The notes under the pieces are model-generated. The model saw only the letters and a list, made by a program, of their open reading frames with translations. It searched no databases and was not told the origin of the DNA. Source: DASUNQ01 sp035536455 (GTDB taxonomy: Bacteria; Acidobacteriota; Thermoanaerobaculia; Multivoradales; UBA5704). From it: 64,000 nucleotides of DNA. Positions 8,942 to 17,351 of this stretch are shown in pieces. The stretch spans positions 57,682 to 121,681 of the forward strand of contig DATLOC010000064.1 of NCBI GenBank assembly GCA_035536455.1, read 5' to 3'. The translations under genes were made by a program, and so were the position numbers. Numbering within the stretch: the stretch's first letter is position 1; each line of letters begins with the position of its first letter.

Positions 8942-9885
8942 CTCCCGAGGGTCGCTTCGAGGAGCGCCGCGAGCCGGTAGCCGGCGAGGGCCATCGCCGG
9001 CTCGGCGATACGCCGCACGTTCCAGCGATACCGCGCCGGCGGCCGCTGGCCGCGGCGCAAGGTTTCCGGATAGACCAGATTGGTGCAGATCCTGTGCCCC
9101 TCCTGCGCCCAGGTCTCGAAGGCGCGCAGGGCGAGGCGGCCGGCGAAGAGGCGGGGTGGATGGTCGCGGACGAGGGCCGCTGCCAGCCGCGCCACCCAGA
9201 CGGTCTCCGACTCCCAGGAGCGGCGCCCGTGGGCGCGGGTGACGGCGCTGTCCCAGTACCAGTGCAGCTCCTCGGCCTCGCCGGCGAGCGGGAAGAGGTT
9301 GCCGCCGCGGTCGCCGGCGGGCTCCGCCGGCGTCACCCGCGAGGCGGTGTGGAGCGGCTGGTGGATGTCGCCGGTCAAGTGGAGCACCCAGGCGAGGTCG
9401 ATCGCCTTCTCGCGCGCCGGCCGCGCCGGGTCGGCGATCGCGGCGCTCAGGACGCGCAGCCGCTCGACGACGTTCTCGCGCCCCACCGGCAGATCGAGCC
9501 GCTCGCGCGGCGGCCGGTCCGGCCCCGGCTTCTCCCAATAGCGGTCGATGTAGTGCCAGGTCCCGTGGTGGTACTTGGCGCGCCGCTCCGGGAACCCCTC
9601 GTCGCGCACGATGTCCGGCCAGGCCGCGGCCCGCGCGAAGAGCGTCCGCTCGCGCAGCGCCAGCGGCTGCGCCCCGCTCGCCGGCGGCAGCAGGCTCGCA
9701 AGGTCCGCGTCCCCCGGCGCCGCCTTGAGCAGCGTCACGGCGCGCGCCCGCGTCGCCTCCGGCATCCGCTCCCAGGCGATCCACGCAACTACCTGGTGAC
9801 CAACTGGGTCCCAGGCGTAGGCGGGGGCAAGGACGGTCAGGCCGGCAGAGACAATAAGGGCAAGCAGATCGTAGCGAGGCCTCAT
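8938..9885 (-). CDS. Secreted S1/P1-type zinc nuclease
   Basis: A 315-residue nuclease of the S1/P1 family, which cleaves single-stranded nucleic acids and 3'-phosphates. The signal peptide ends in PAYA, so cleavage leaves Trp25 as the new N-terminus; in this family that Trp is itself a zinc ligand (WDPVGHQVVAW). Other ligand motifs are YHHGTWHYID, LAWVLHLTGDIHQPLHT and the GGN and ELHWYWD segments. It is therefore exported and matures by signal-peptide removal, probably scavenging phosphate or nucleotides. A TAGAAT hexamer at 9895-9900 lies nine bases before the ATG. The downstream lipoprotein gene overlaps its stop codon. Confidence 0.93.
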   Translation of the reverse strand: MRPRYDLLALIVSAGLTVLAPAYAWDPVGHQVVAWIAWERMPEATRARAVTLLKAAPGDADLASLLPPASGAQPLALRERTLFARAAAWPDIVRDEGFPERRAKYHHGTWHYIDRYWEKPGPDRPPRERLDLPVGRENVVERLRVLSAAIADPARPAREKAIDLAWVLHLTGDIHQPLHTASRVTPAEPAGDRGGNLFPLAGEAEELHWYWDSAVTRAHGRRSWESETVWVARLAAALVRDHPPRLFAGRLALRAFETWAQEGHRICTNLVYPETLRRGQRPPARYRWNVRRIAEPAMALAGYRLAALLEATLGR

Positions 9886-9894
9886 GCCGGGGCG

Positions 9895-9900
9895 ATTCTA
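9895..9900 (-). promoter_or_regulatory. Possible -10 element of a leaderless mRNA
   Basis: TAGAAT on the minus strand, nine bases before the ATG of the S1/P1 nuclease gene (9885). No Shine-Dalgarno lies between. Confidence 0.4.
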
Positions 9901-9985
9901 GGCGACGCCGGCTGGCCCGCCACGGCGCTATGATCCTCCCCGCTGCGGCGGCACGACCGCCGGGCCTTTCTCGGGGGGACGCAGA

Positions 9986-10585
9986 ATGAAAGGGAAAACC
10001 GGCTGTCTCATCGCCGTCGTGGTGGCCCTTGTCATCGCCGGCTTCTATCTCGTCGGGCTCTACAACGGGCTGGTCGGCGCGGAGCAGCAGGTGGAGCAGT
10101 CTTGGGCGCAGGTGGAGAACGCCTACCAGCGGCGCGCCGACCTGGTCCCCAACCTGGTCGCCACCGTCAAGGGCTCGGCCGCCTTCGAGCGCGAGACGCT
10201 GCAGCAGGTCGTCGAGGCGCGGAGCCGCGTCGGCCAGGTGTCGGCGGGGGCCACCGCCGAGATCCTCGACGACCCGCAGCGCTTCGCCCAGTTCCAGGCG
10301 GCCCAGGACCAGCTCTCCTCGGCCCTCTCGCGGCTGCTGGTCGTCGTCGAGCGCTACCCCGAGCTGCGCTCGGTCGCCAACTTCTCCAACCTCATGGCCC
10401 AGCTCGAAGGCACGGAGAACCGCATCGCCGTCGAGCGCCGGCGCTACAACGAGGCCGCGCAGGCCTACAACACGCGCGTCCTGCGCCTGCCGGCGCGGCT
10501 CTTCGCCGGCATCCTGGGGTTCGAGAAGAAGGCCTACTTCACCGCCGTGCCGGGGGCCGAGACGGCGCCGCGGGTGAACTTCTAG
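9986..10585 (+). CDS. lemA: LemA family membrane protein
   Basis: A 199-residue LemA protein. One N-terminal membrane helix (residues about 7-27, LIAVVVALVIAGFYLVGLYN) leads into the family signature NGLVGAEQQVEQSWAQVENA, then YQRRADLVPNLVATVKG, and a long helical-bundle body (ARSRVG, FSNLMAQLEGTENRIAVERRRYNEAAQAYN). LemA proteins are widespread inner-membrane proteins of poorly defined role. A GGGGGGA stretch precedes the ATG. The last 47 bases overlap the end of the convergent VWFA-like gene, so the two C-termini are encoded on opposite strands of the same DNA. No TPM or htpX partner lies next to it. Confidence 0.93.
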   Translation: MKGKTGCLIAVVVALVIAGFYLVGLYNGLVGAEQQVEQSWAQVENAYQRRADLVPNLVATVKGSAAFERETLQQVVEARSRVGQVSAGATAEILDDPQRFAQFQAAQDQLSSALSRLLVVVERYPELRSVANFSNLMAQLEGTENRIAVERRRYNEAAQAYNTRVLRLPARLFAGILGFEKKAYFTAVPGAETAPRVNF

Positions 10586-12086
10586 TCCCGGCCGCCGCGT
10601 CGCTGCGGTAGACGACCGCACCGGCCCAGCTCTCGGCAGCCAGGTCCTCCACGACGACCGCCACTTTGCCCGCCTCGGTCGCGGCGGGCAGGGTGACGGC
10701 GTGCCGCCAGCCGCTCCGCACGAGCGCCGCGGCGTCGAGGACCTCGTGCCAGATGGACACCGGTTCCTCACCGGCGACCACGGCCAGCGAGAGGCGGAGG
10801 AGGCGCGCCGCACGGCCCGGCTCGCCGCCGGCGGGTGCCGCCGCCTGGCGGAAGCGGCCGAGGTCGAGCTCGAGGCGCGGCGCCGGCGCCTGCGCGAGGA
10901 CGGCCGGCAGCGGGTCGAGGCCGGCGCCGTCGGCGAGAAGGGCGCGCAGGCGCGCCTCCGCCAGCGCCGGCGGGGTGGCGGTGCGGCTCCAGCGGAAGGT
11001 GCGCAGCGGCCGGCCGGCGATCGTCGTCGCCTCCAGGCGGTGGAGGTCGGACGTGGGGCCTGCGGCCGGGCGCTCGATCCAGAGCTGCCGGCGATTGGCG
11101 AGGGCGTCGAGGGCCGGCGCGAGCTGCGCCTCGACCGCGACCATGTGCCCGGCGGTCTCCTCGACTAGGGCGCGCAGCGGCGCCAGGTCGGGGGCGACGG
11201 CGAGGCCGGCGACCACCTCCAGCGAGGCGACGCCGCCGCGGCGGCGCGACGGGAAGGTCATGAGCGGCGGACTGGCGGGCGGCACGGTGGCGTCGTTGCC
11301 GCCGGTGTTGAGGCCCTCGCGCTGCCGTTCAGTGTCGCTCCAGGGCCGCGTCGGCTCGCCGACCTCCATCCGCTGCAGAGGCAGCGGCAGCGCCACCCAG
11401 CGATAGGCGGCGAGGAGGCGCCCGGTCTCGCGCAGCGCCGGCTCGTCCCCCCCGTCGGCCACCCAGAGCAGGGCGTGGGGCCCGGGGTCGCGGCGGCCGG
11501 CGAGCCGCGCCAGCACGCGGTCGCACTGCCGGCGCACGGTCGCCGGCGGGAGGTCGCGGGCGCGCTGCCGGCGCCCCGCCGCGGCGCTGCGGTCCCGCTC
11601 GACGCGCGCCGCGCCGGCGAGGTCCGCCAGCACCTGCTCGATGCGCCGCGCCTCCCGCGTCGGCGCGAGGAGGGTGCGCGGCCCGGGGTCGGCGACGACC
11701 ACCTCGACGGTGCCCAGCGCCGCCAGCCGGCGCGCCTCCTTGGCCAGCGCGAGCGGCGCGCCGAAGAGCGTCTCCGGCCCCGCCAGCGTGCGGTCGATCC
11801 AGACCACCAGCGACCAGCCGCCCGCGGTCTCGCCTTCGTCGTCGACGCGAGTCACCCGGCGGAGCAGCCCGTCCTCCTGCACCAGGAGGTCGCCGGGGGC
11901 GAACGACGGCACCTCGAGCAGCGCGCGCCGCGGCGGCGGCTCGAAGACCAGCCCCAGCTCCTGCACCTGCACCTCGCCGGTGAAGGAGGGGACCCTCTGC
12001 GCCCGCGCGGCGATCCCGGCGCAAGACGCCGCGACCGCCAGGGCGAGGCCGGCGTAAACGTGCCGCCGTCCTCGCCGCCTCCGCAT
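10539..12086 (-). CDS. Secreted VWFA-like protein
   Basis: A 515-residue exported protein (signal peptide about 1-29, LALAVAASCAGIAARA). The layout resembles the acidobacterial VWFA-related family: an N-terminal strand leads to GWSLVVWIDRTLA in the place of a DxSxS MIDAS, an ALLWVADGGDEP strand sits where VLLSDG is usual, and it ends with VAVVVEDLAAESWAGAVVY, a closing motif of that family. The MIDAS acidic and serine residues are mostly absent, so metal binding is doubtful. There is an unusual insertion around 185-300. It is transcribed alone, convergent with lemA, and is probably extracytoplasmic. No substrate or partner can be named. Confidence 0.75.
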   Translation of the reverse strand: MRRRRGRRHVYAGLALAVAASCAGIAARAQRVPSFTGEVQVQELGLVFEPPPRRALLEVPSFAPGDLLVQEDGLLRRVTRVDDEGETAGGWSLVVWIDRTLAGPETLFGAPLALAKEARRLAALGTVEVVVADPGPRTLLAPTREARRIEQVLADLAGAARVERDRSAAAGRRQRARDLPPATVRRQCDRVLARLAGRRDPGPHALLWVADGGDEPALRETGRLLAAYRWVALPLPLQRMEVGEPTRPWSDTERQREGLNTGGNDATVPPASPPLMTFPSRRRGGVASLEVVAGLAVAPDLAPLRALVEETAGHMVAVEAQLAPALDALANRRQLWIERPAAGPTSDLHRLEATTIAGRPLRTFRWSRTATPPALAEARLRALLADGAGLDPLPAVLAQAPAPRLELDLGRFRQAAAPAGGEPGRAARLLRLSLAVVAGEEPVSIWHEVLDAAALVRSGWRHAVTLPAATEAGKVAVVVEDLAAESWAGAVVYRSDAAAGTRSSPAAPSRPPARR

Positions 12087-12163
12087 GCGGCGAGCTTAGC
12101 CTCCCCCGGCCGCGCCTGCGCGGTTGGCGATGGCTGCATCTACCCCCCGCTCGGCGACCGGAG

Positions 12164-12169
12164 TACACT
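12164..12169 (+). promoter_or_regulatory. Possible -10 element of a leaderless mRNA
   Basis: TACACT, eight bases before the ATG of the pseudopilin gene (12178). No purine-rich ribosome site fits in the gap. Confidence 0.4.
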
Positions 12170-12177
12170 GAAACGCC

Positions 12178-12810
12178 ATGCCCCCCCGTCCGCCCCGGCA
12201 GGCCGGCTTCACGCTGGTCGAGCTGCTCATCACGTTGGCGCTCATGGCGATCCTGCTGCTCCTCGCCGTCGGGCCGCTCGACAATTTCATGCACCGCGGC
12301 AAGACCGAGGGGATCGCGCGCCAGATCTCGAGCCTGATTCTCCGCGCCCGCTTCGAGGCGCTCCAGCGCAACGTCCCGGCGCGGGTCCTGGCCGACGGGC
12401 CCAACCGCCGGATCTTCGCCTACGTCGAGATGGGCGGCGACGGCGACTTCGACGCCGGCGTCGACCGCGAGCTCGGCCGCTACGAGCTGCCCGCGGGGGT
12501 GAGCTTCCGCGCTTACGCCGGCGGCGAGAACGACGACAACGCGATGTGGAACATGCTGGGCCCCGCGGGCGCCCAGTGGGTGGAGTTCGACGGCACCGGT
12601 GTGGTGGTCGAGGCGCCTGACGCCGTCCCGGACATGCTCCCGGCGATCCGCCTGGCCGACACGCGGGAGAACTACATTGAAGTCAAGCTGAGGGCCCGCG
12701 AAACCGGCTCGGTGCAGCTGCGCAAGTGGGACGACGGCGCCCCTGCGGACGCGTACGGCACGAAGTACGTCACGCAGGGGCAGAACGGCCGCTCCTGGGA
12801 GTGGCTCTAG
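12178..12810 (+). CDS. GspH/FimT-type pseudopilin
   Basis: A 210-residue type IV pilin-like protein. The N-terminus MPPRPPRQAG is followed by FTLVELLITLALMAILLLL, so a prepilin peptidase would cut after Gly10 and methylate Phe11; Glu15 is the +5 Glu needed for assembly. The remaining part is a beta-rich globular head of the GspH/FimT minor pseudopilin sort, with VLADGPNRRIFAYVEMGGDGDFD and a C-terminal KYVTQGQNGRSWEWL. It would be an inner-membrane or pilus-tip component of a type II secretion or type IV pilus machine whose other genes are elsewhere. A TACACT hexamer ends eight bases before the ATG and no Shine-Dalgarno is evident. Confidence 0.88.
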   Translation: MPPRPPRQAGFTLVELLITLALMAILLLLAVGPLDNFMHRGKTEGIARQISSLILRARFEALQRNVPARVLADGPNRRIFAYVEMGGDGDFDAGVDRELGRYELPAGVSFRAYAGGENDDNAMWNMLGPAGAQWVEFDGTGVVVEAPDAVPDMLPAIRLADTRENYIEVKLRARETGSVQLRKWDDGAPADAYGTKYVTQGQNGRSWEWL

Positions 12811-12814
12811 GGGC

Positions 12815-13225
12815 CTACGCCGTCTTGTAGACCAGCGCCGCCACCGCCCCCTGGATGGCGTGGGCCACGAGCACGTAGACGATCTCCGTCCCCAGCAGCG
12901 ACGTCGGGTAGTAGGTGACGCTGAAGAACATGTAGAGCCCGCAGAGCACCGGGCCGAAGAGCCCGAGCAGGATGCCGAGCGTCACGCCCGCCTTGACGCC
13001 GCCCCCGTAGCCGCCGCCGCACTTGACGAAGAACCAGACGATCAGGAACGCCGCGAGCAGGTCGAGCACGGCGTAGGCGGGGATCACCTCGCGGAACATC
13101 CCCGGGTGGGCGTTGGAAATCGCCTCGTACTGGGGGTGGATGAGCACGCCGTAGAAGAGATAGTTCAGCAGGAAGCGGACGACGAAGACCGCGACCCCGG
13201 CTCCCACGAAGCGGCCAGTGTTCAT
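12815..13225 (-). CDS. Small four-helix membrane protein
   Basis: A 136-residue integral membrane protein with four predicted helices: about 5-28 (VGAGVAVFVVRFLLNYLFYGVLI), 50-68 (AYAVLDLLAAFLIVWFFV), 78-103 (GVTLGILLGLFGPVLCGLYMFF) and 111-134. The start at 13225 is chosen because AAGGAGG lies six bases upstream; a start at 13255 would add ten poorly justified residues. It is transcribed alone, convergent with the pseudopilin gene. I do not recognise a characterised family; small proteins of this shape are common as uncharacterised inner-membrane proteins in Acidobacteriota. Confidence 0.78.
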   Translation of the reverse strand: MNTGRFVGAGVAVFVVRFLLNYLFYGVLIHPQYEAISNAHPGMFREVIPAYAVLDLLAAFLIVWFFVKCGGGYGGGVKAGVTLGILLGLFGPVLCGLYMFFSVTYYPTSLLGTEIVYVLVAHAIQGAVAALVYKTA

Positions 13226-13349
13226 GCCTTCCTCCTTGGCGGCAGGCGGTGCCATGCCGCGGACGAACAGCGTTCGACTGCGTCGCTACAGGTGCTGTGA
13301 CGGATTCGTCTCGACGCTACTGCGGGCGGCGCGGCGAGTCAACCGGGAG

Positions 13350-14666
13350 CTAGAGGCGGACGCTCCAGCCCGAGCGCACGCAGTCGGGGACCCCCACCCC
13401 GTGCAGCCAGTTGCCGAGGAGGGTAAGCCCGGGGTTGGCGCGCTCGAGGGACGCGGCGGCGGTGCACACGCCGGCCAGGGCCACGGTCGGCTGTGGGATC
13501 CCGGGCCGCCAGCGGGCGACGCGGGCGAAGGCCGGCGCGCCCCGGGCGCCGAGGAGGTCCGCCAGCTCCTCGCGGGCGAGGGCCAGGAGCCGGGGCTCCG
13601 GAAGGTCCGTCAGCTCGGGGTGGCGCCGGCCCCCCGCCATCGCGGTCACCAGGACGTGGCCCGCGGGCGCGGCGGCGGGGAAGAGGGTCGAGGTGAAGAT
13701 CGCCCCGAGCAGCCGCCGCCCCTCGCGATGGGGGGCGAGGAAGCCGAAGCCGTCGAGCGGGTGGGCGACGGCGGCGCGCTCCCAGCCGAGCACCACGACC
13801 GCGACCGGCGCGTGCGGCAGCGCGTCGAGCCCGGCCGCGGCGCCGTGCGGTGAGAGGCCGGCGAGCGCCCGCGCCGCCGCGGCGGCGGGGAGGGCGACGA
13901 CCAGCCGCGGCGCCGCGAAATCGCGCTCGACGCGGGTCTGCCGCGCCCCCACCCGGAACTGCCCGCCGGCCCGTGTCACCCCGTCCACCCGGCAGTGCGT
14001 CTCGACCTGCAGGCCCGCGGCGAGCGTCGCGGCGAACGCCTGCCAGCCGCCGCGGGCGCCGACGAGGTGGCGCGCTCCCATGCCGCCCGCTCTCCTGAAC
14101 CCTTTGAAGAGGCTGCCGTGCTCGCGCTCCAGCGCCGCGAGCCGCGGGAAGGCGCCCGCCACCGCCAGCTCCTCCGGGTCGCCGGCGTAGATCCCGAGCG
14201 TCATCGCGTCGGCGAGGCCGGCGGCGGGCTCCGGGCCGAGCCGCCGCCGGAAGAAGGCGGCGACGCTCTCTTCGTGCCCCTCGCGGCCCCGGCGGCGCCA
14301 CGGCTCGGCGGCCAGCCGCGCCTTGGCGCGCCAGGAGAGCAGCGGCGTGCGCAGAAGGGCCGGCGGCGAGCCGGGGAGCGGGACGAGGCGGCCGCGATGA
14401 ACGACGTAGCGGCGGCGGGCGGCCGGCGCGGCGGCGGCCAGCCGGTCGGCGCAGCCGGCGTCCTCGGCGAGAGCGCGCAGCTCGGCGCTCTCCTGCACCG
14501 TCGTGGGACCGAGCTCGGCGGTGAAGCCTTGGGCGGCGGCGGTGCGGAAGGTGCCGCCGGAGATCTCCGCCGCCTCCAGCACCACGACCTCGGCCCCTTC
14601 GCGGCGCAGTGCGCGGGCGGCGGCGAGGCCGCTGATCCCCGCCCCCAGGACCAGCGCGTCGGGCAT
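13350..14666 (-). CDS. hemY: Protoporphyrinogen oxidase (HemY type)
   Basis: A 438-residue FAD-dependent amine-oxidase-fold enzyme that converts protoporphyrinogen IX (or coproporphyrinogen III in the coproporphyrin branch) to the porphyrin. The dinucleotide motif LVLGAGISGLAAARALRREGAEVVVLEA starts at residue 5, GGTFRT and AELGPTTVQES follow, and MTLGIYAGDPEELAVAGAFPRL is a segment typical of this enzyme. The C-terminal FAD contact is GLTLLGNWLHGVGVPDCV. It lies 18 bases behind hemE and is clearly cotranscribed. Ferrochelatase or coproporphyrin ferrochelatase is not in the window, so the branch cannot be decided here. Confidence 0.92.
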   Translation of the reverse strand: MPDALVLGAGISGLAAARALRREGAEVVVLEAAEISGGTFRTAAAQGFTAELGPTTVQESAELRALAEDAGCADRLAAAAPAARRRYVVHRGRLVPLPGSPPALLRTPLLSWRAKARLAAEPWRRRGREGHEESVAAFFRRRLGPEPAAGLADAMTLGIYAGDPEELAVAGAFPRLAALEREHGSLFKGFRRAGGMGARHLVGARGGWQAFAATLAAGLQVETHCRVDGVTRAGGQFRVGARQTRVERDFAAPRLVVALPAAAAARALAGLSPHGAAAGLDALPHAPVAVVVLGWERAAVAHPLDGFGFLAPHREGRRLLGAIFTSTLFPAAAPAGHVLVTAMAGGRRHPELTDLPEPRLLALAREELADLLGARGAPAFARVARWRPGIPQPTVALAGVCTAAASLERANPGLTLLGNWLHGVGVPDCVRSGWSVRL

Positions 14667-14684
14667 GACGGCCGGGCCTGACGC

Positions 14685-15770
14685 TCAGGCGCGCGCGGCG
14701 GCGGCGCGCTCGGGAGATATCGGGATAGCGGCCTTGCCGGCCGCGTCGCCGGCCGCGGAGAGCCGCTGCGCGGCCTCGACGAACGCCTGCGCGTGCTCGA
14801 CCGGGGTGGCCGGCAGGATGCCGTGGCCGAGGTTGACGATGTGCGGTCCGCCGCGCCCCTCGACGAGCAGCTCGGCGACGCGGCGCTCGATCTCGGCCGG
14901 CGGCGCGAGGAGGGCGGCGGGATCGAGGTTCCCCTGCAGGGCCTTGCCGGGCCCCACCCGCCGCCGCACCTCCGAGAGCGGCTGGCGCCAGTCGACGGAC
15001 AGCGCTTCGACCGGCAGCTCGGCGAGGGCGGGGAGGAGGTGGGCGCCGCCGTGAAGGTAGTAGACGAGCGGCACGCGCCCGCGCAGGCCGTCGAGGATGG
15101 TGAGGACGGGCGGCAGCGCGATCTGCCGCCAGCGCGCGAGGTCGAGCAGGCCCCCCCAGGTGTCGAAGAGCTGGATCGCCTGGGCGCCGGCCGCGACCTG
15201 CGCTCGCAGGTAGGCGAGCGAGGTGCGGGAGAGGCGCTGGAGGAGGCGGCCGAGGCCCTCGGGGTCGGCCCAGCTCCAGCCGAGGAGGTGCGGGAACTGC
15301 TTCGAAGCGCCCCCTTCGACCAGGTAGGCGGCGAGCGTCCAGGGGGTGCCGCCGAAGCCGATCACGGGCACGCGGCCGTCGAGCGCGCGCCGTACCAGCC
15401 GCAGCGCGTCGAAGACGTAGCCGAGGGACTCCTCGACATCCGGCTCGCGCAGGCGCTCGACGGCCTCGCGGCCGCGCACCGGCTGCGGGAAGACCGGGCC
15501 GTCGCCGGAGGAGAAGACCAGCTCCGCGCCCATCGCTTCGAGCGGCAGGAGGATGTCGGCGAAGAGGATCGCCGCGTCCACGCCGAGGACGTCCACTGGC
15601 TGCACGGTGACCTCGGCCGCCAGCTCCGGCGTCTTGCACAGGGTCAGGAAGTCCGCCCGCGCCCGTACCGCGCGGTACTGCGGCAGGTAGCGCCCGGCCT
15701 GGCGCATGATCCAGACCGGCGCCCGCTCGGTCGCTTCGCCGCGGCAAGCGCGGAGGAAGAGGGGGTCCAT
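14685..15770 (-). CDS. hemE: Uroporphyrinogen decarboxylase
   Basis: A 361-residue cytoplasmic TIM-barrel enzyme that removes four carboxylates from uroporphyrinogen III to give coproporphyrinogen III. Signature segments are APVWIMRQAGRYLPQYRAVR near 17-36, CKTPELAAEVTVQPVDVLGVDAAILFADILLPLEAMG, IGFGGTPWTLAAYLVEGG and the C-terminal NLGHGILPATPVEH. Length and motif order are canonical. A TATCCT hexamer at 15778-15783 sits seven bases before the ATG, with no room for a Shine-Dalgarno. It is followed after 18 bases by hemY and is divergent from hutH with a 55-base gap. Confidence 0.96.
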   Translation of the reverse strand: MDPLFLRACRGEATERAPVWIMRQAGRYLPQYRAVRARADFLTLCKTPELAAEVTVQPVDVLGVDAAILFADILLPLEAMGAELVFSSGDGPVFPQPVRGREAVERLREPDVEESLGYVFDALRLVRRALDGRVPVIGFGGTPWTLAAYLVEGGASKQFPHLLGWSWADPEGLGRLLQRLSRTSLAYLRAQVAAGAQAIQLFDTWGGLLDLARWRQIALPPVLTILDGLRGRVPLVYYLHGGAHLLPALAELPVEALSVDWRQPLSEVRRRVGPGKALQGNLDPAALLAPPAEIERRVAELLVEGRGGPHIVNLGHGILPATPVEHAQAFVEAAQRLSAAGDAAGKAAIPISPERAAAARA

Positions 15771-15777
15771 CGCGGCC

Positions 15778-15783
15778 AGGATA
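15778..15783 (-). promoter_or_regulatory. Possible -10 element of hemE
   Basis: TATCCT on the minus strand, seven bases before the hemE ATG (15770). The 55-base gap to hutH would have to hold both divergent promoters. Confidence 0.4.
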
Positions 15784-15810
15784 CCAGCGGCGGCGATCGT
15801 CCCAGAGCAC

Positions 15811-15816
15811 TAGACT
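15811..15816 (+). promoter_or_regulatory. Possible -10 element of hutH
   Basis: TAGACT, nine bases before the hutH ATG (15826), with only C-rich sequence between. Confidence 0.4.
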
Positions 15817-15825
15817 TCCCCCCGC

Positions 15826-17337
15826 ATGATCCAGCTCGACGGCGTGAGTCTCACCTTGGAGCAGCTCGGCGCGGTCGCCCTGGCGGGCGACCCTTGCGCG
15901 CTGGCGCCGGCGGCGCGCGAGCGGGTGGCGGCCGGGCGGGCCGCGGTCGAGCGGGCGGTCGAGCGCGGCGAGGCGATCTACGGCGTCAACACCGGCTTCG
16001 GCGACCTGGCGCGGGTGCGCATCCCCGACGACCACCTGGCGCAGCTGCAGGAGCGGCTCCTCCTCTCGCACGCCGCCGGGATGGGGGAGCCGCTCGGCGA
16101 CGCGGCGGTGCGCGGCATGCTCCTGCTGCGCGCCAACACCCTGGCGTGCGGCCACTCGGGCGTGCGGCCGGAGGTGATCGAGGCCCTCCTGACGCTGCTC
16201 AACGAGGAGGTGCTGCCGGTCGTGCCGAGCCGCGGCTCGGTGGGGGCGAGCGGCGACCTCGCCCCGCTCGCCCACCTGGCGCTGCCGCTCATCGGCAAGG
16301 GGCGGGTGCGCGCCCGCGGCGTCGAGGTGCCGGGCGCCGAAGGGCTCGCCCGCGCCGGCCTCGCGCCGCTCACCCTGCAGTCCAAGGAGGGCCTGGCGCT
16401 GATCAACGGCACGCAGGCGATGACCTCGCTGCTCGCGCTCGCCGCCCTCGAAGCGCGGCGCCTCGTGCGCCTCGCCGACCTGGTGGGCGCCGCCTCGACC
16501 GACGCCCTGCGCGGCGCCGACACCGCCTTCGATCCGCGCATCCACGCCCTGCGCCCCCACCCCGGCCAGGTCGCCAGTGCCGCCAACCTTTTCCGCCTCC
16601 TCCAGGGCTCGGCGATCCGCGAGTCCCACCGCGTCGACGACCTGCGGGTGCAGGACCCCTACTCCTTGCGCTGCATGCCGCAGGTGCACGGCGCGGTGCG
16701 CGACCTGCTGGCCGACGTCGAGCGCAAGCTGGCGATCGAGATGAACGCGGTGACCGACAACCCGCTGGTCTTCCCCGACGAGGGGGAGGTCCTCTCCGGC
16801 GGCAACTTCCACGGCGAGCCGATGGCGCTGGCGGCCGACGTCCTGGCGATCGCCCTCGCCGAGCTGGCGTCGATCTCCGAGCGGCGCACCGACAAGCTCA
16901 CCAACACCGCCTTCTCCGGGCTGCCCCCGTTCCTGGTGCGCGAGGCCGGGCTCAACTCCGGCTTCATGATCGCGCAGGTGACCGCAGCCGCCCTGGTCGC
17001 CGAGAACAAGATCTTCTGCCACCCGGCGAGCGTCGACTCGATCCCCACCTCGGCCGAGAAGGAGGACCACGTCTCGATGGGGATGGGCGCCGCGCTCAAG
17101 CTCCAGACCGTGGTCGACAACGTGCGGCGCGTGCTGGCGATCGAGCTCCTCGCCGCGGCGCAGGGGATCGACCTCCTCCGCCCACTGGTCTCGAGCCCGC
17201 CGCTCGAGCGCCTCCACGCCGCCGTCCGAGCCCGCGTGCCGATGTGGGACGAGGACCGCGAGATGGCCCCCGACCTCGCCACCGCCGAAGAGCTCCTCCG
17301 CGGCGGTCTAGACGCGCACCTCGAAGGGCTCGACTAG
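15826..17337 (+). CDS. hutH: Histidine ammonia-lyase
   Basis: A 503-residue enzyme that deaminates histidine to urocanate, the first step of histidine use. The self-formed MIO cofactor triad is Ala141-Ser142-Gly143 in GSVGASGDLAPLAHLALP. Also visible are YGVNTGFGDL near 47-56, KEGLALINGTQAMTS, QDPYSLRCMPQVHGA and NEMSDNP-like EMNAVTDNPLVF. Length matches bacterial HutH, and the His-type residues favour histidine over phenylalanine or tyrosine. The start ATG at 15826 gives MIQLDGVSLTL; TAGACT at 15811-15816 lies nine bases upstream. No hutU, hutI or hutG is adjacent, which is unusual, so the later steps must be encoded elsewhere. Confidence 0.95.
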   Translation: MIQLDGVSLTLEQLGAVALAGDPCALAPAARERVAAGRAAVERAVERGEAIYGVNTGFGDLARVRIPDDHLAQLQERLLLSHAAGMGEPLGDAAVRGMLLLRANTLACGHSGVRPEVIEALLTLLNEEVLPVVPSRGSVGASGDLAPLAHLALPLIGKGRVRARGVEVPGAEGLARAGLAPLTLQSKEGLALINGTQAMTSLLALAALEARRLVRLADLVGAASTDALRGADTAFDPRIHALRPHPGQVASAANLFRLLQGSAIRESHRVDDLRVQDPYSLRCMPQVHGAVRDLLADVERKLAIEMNAVTDNPLVFPDEGEVLSGGNFHGEPMALAADVLAIALAELASISERRTDKLTNTAFSGLPPFLVREAGLNSGFMIAQVTAAALVAENKIFCHPASVDSIPTSAEKEDHVSMGMGAALKLQTVVDNVRRVLAIELLAAAQGIDLLRPLVSSPPLERLHAAVRARVPMWDEDREMAPDLATAEELLRGGLDAHLEGLD

Positions 17338-17351
17338 GAAAAGGATCGCCC

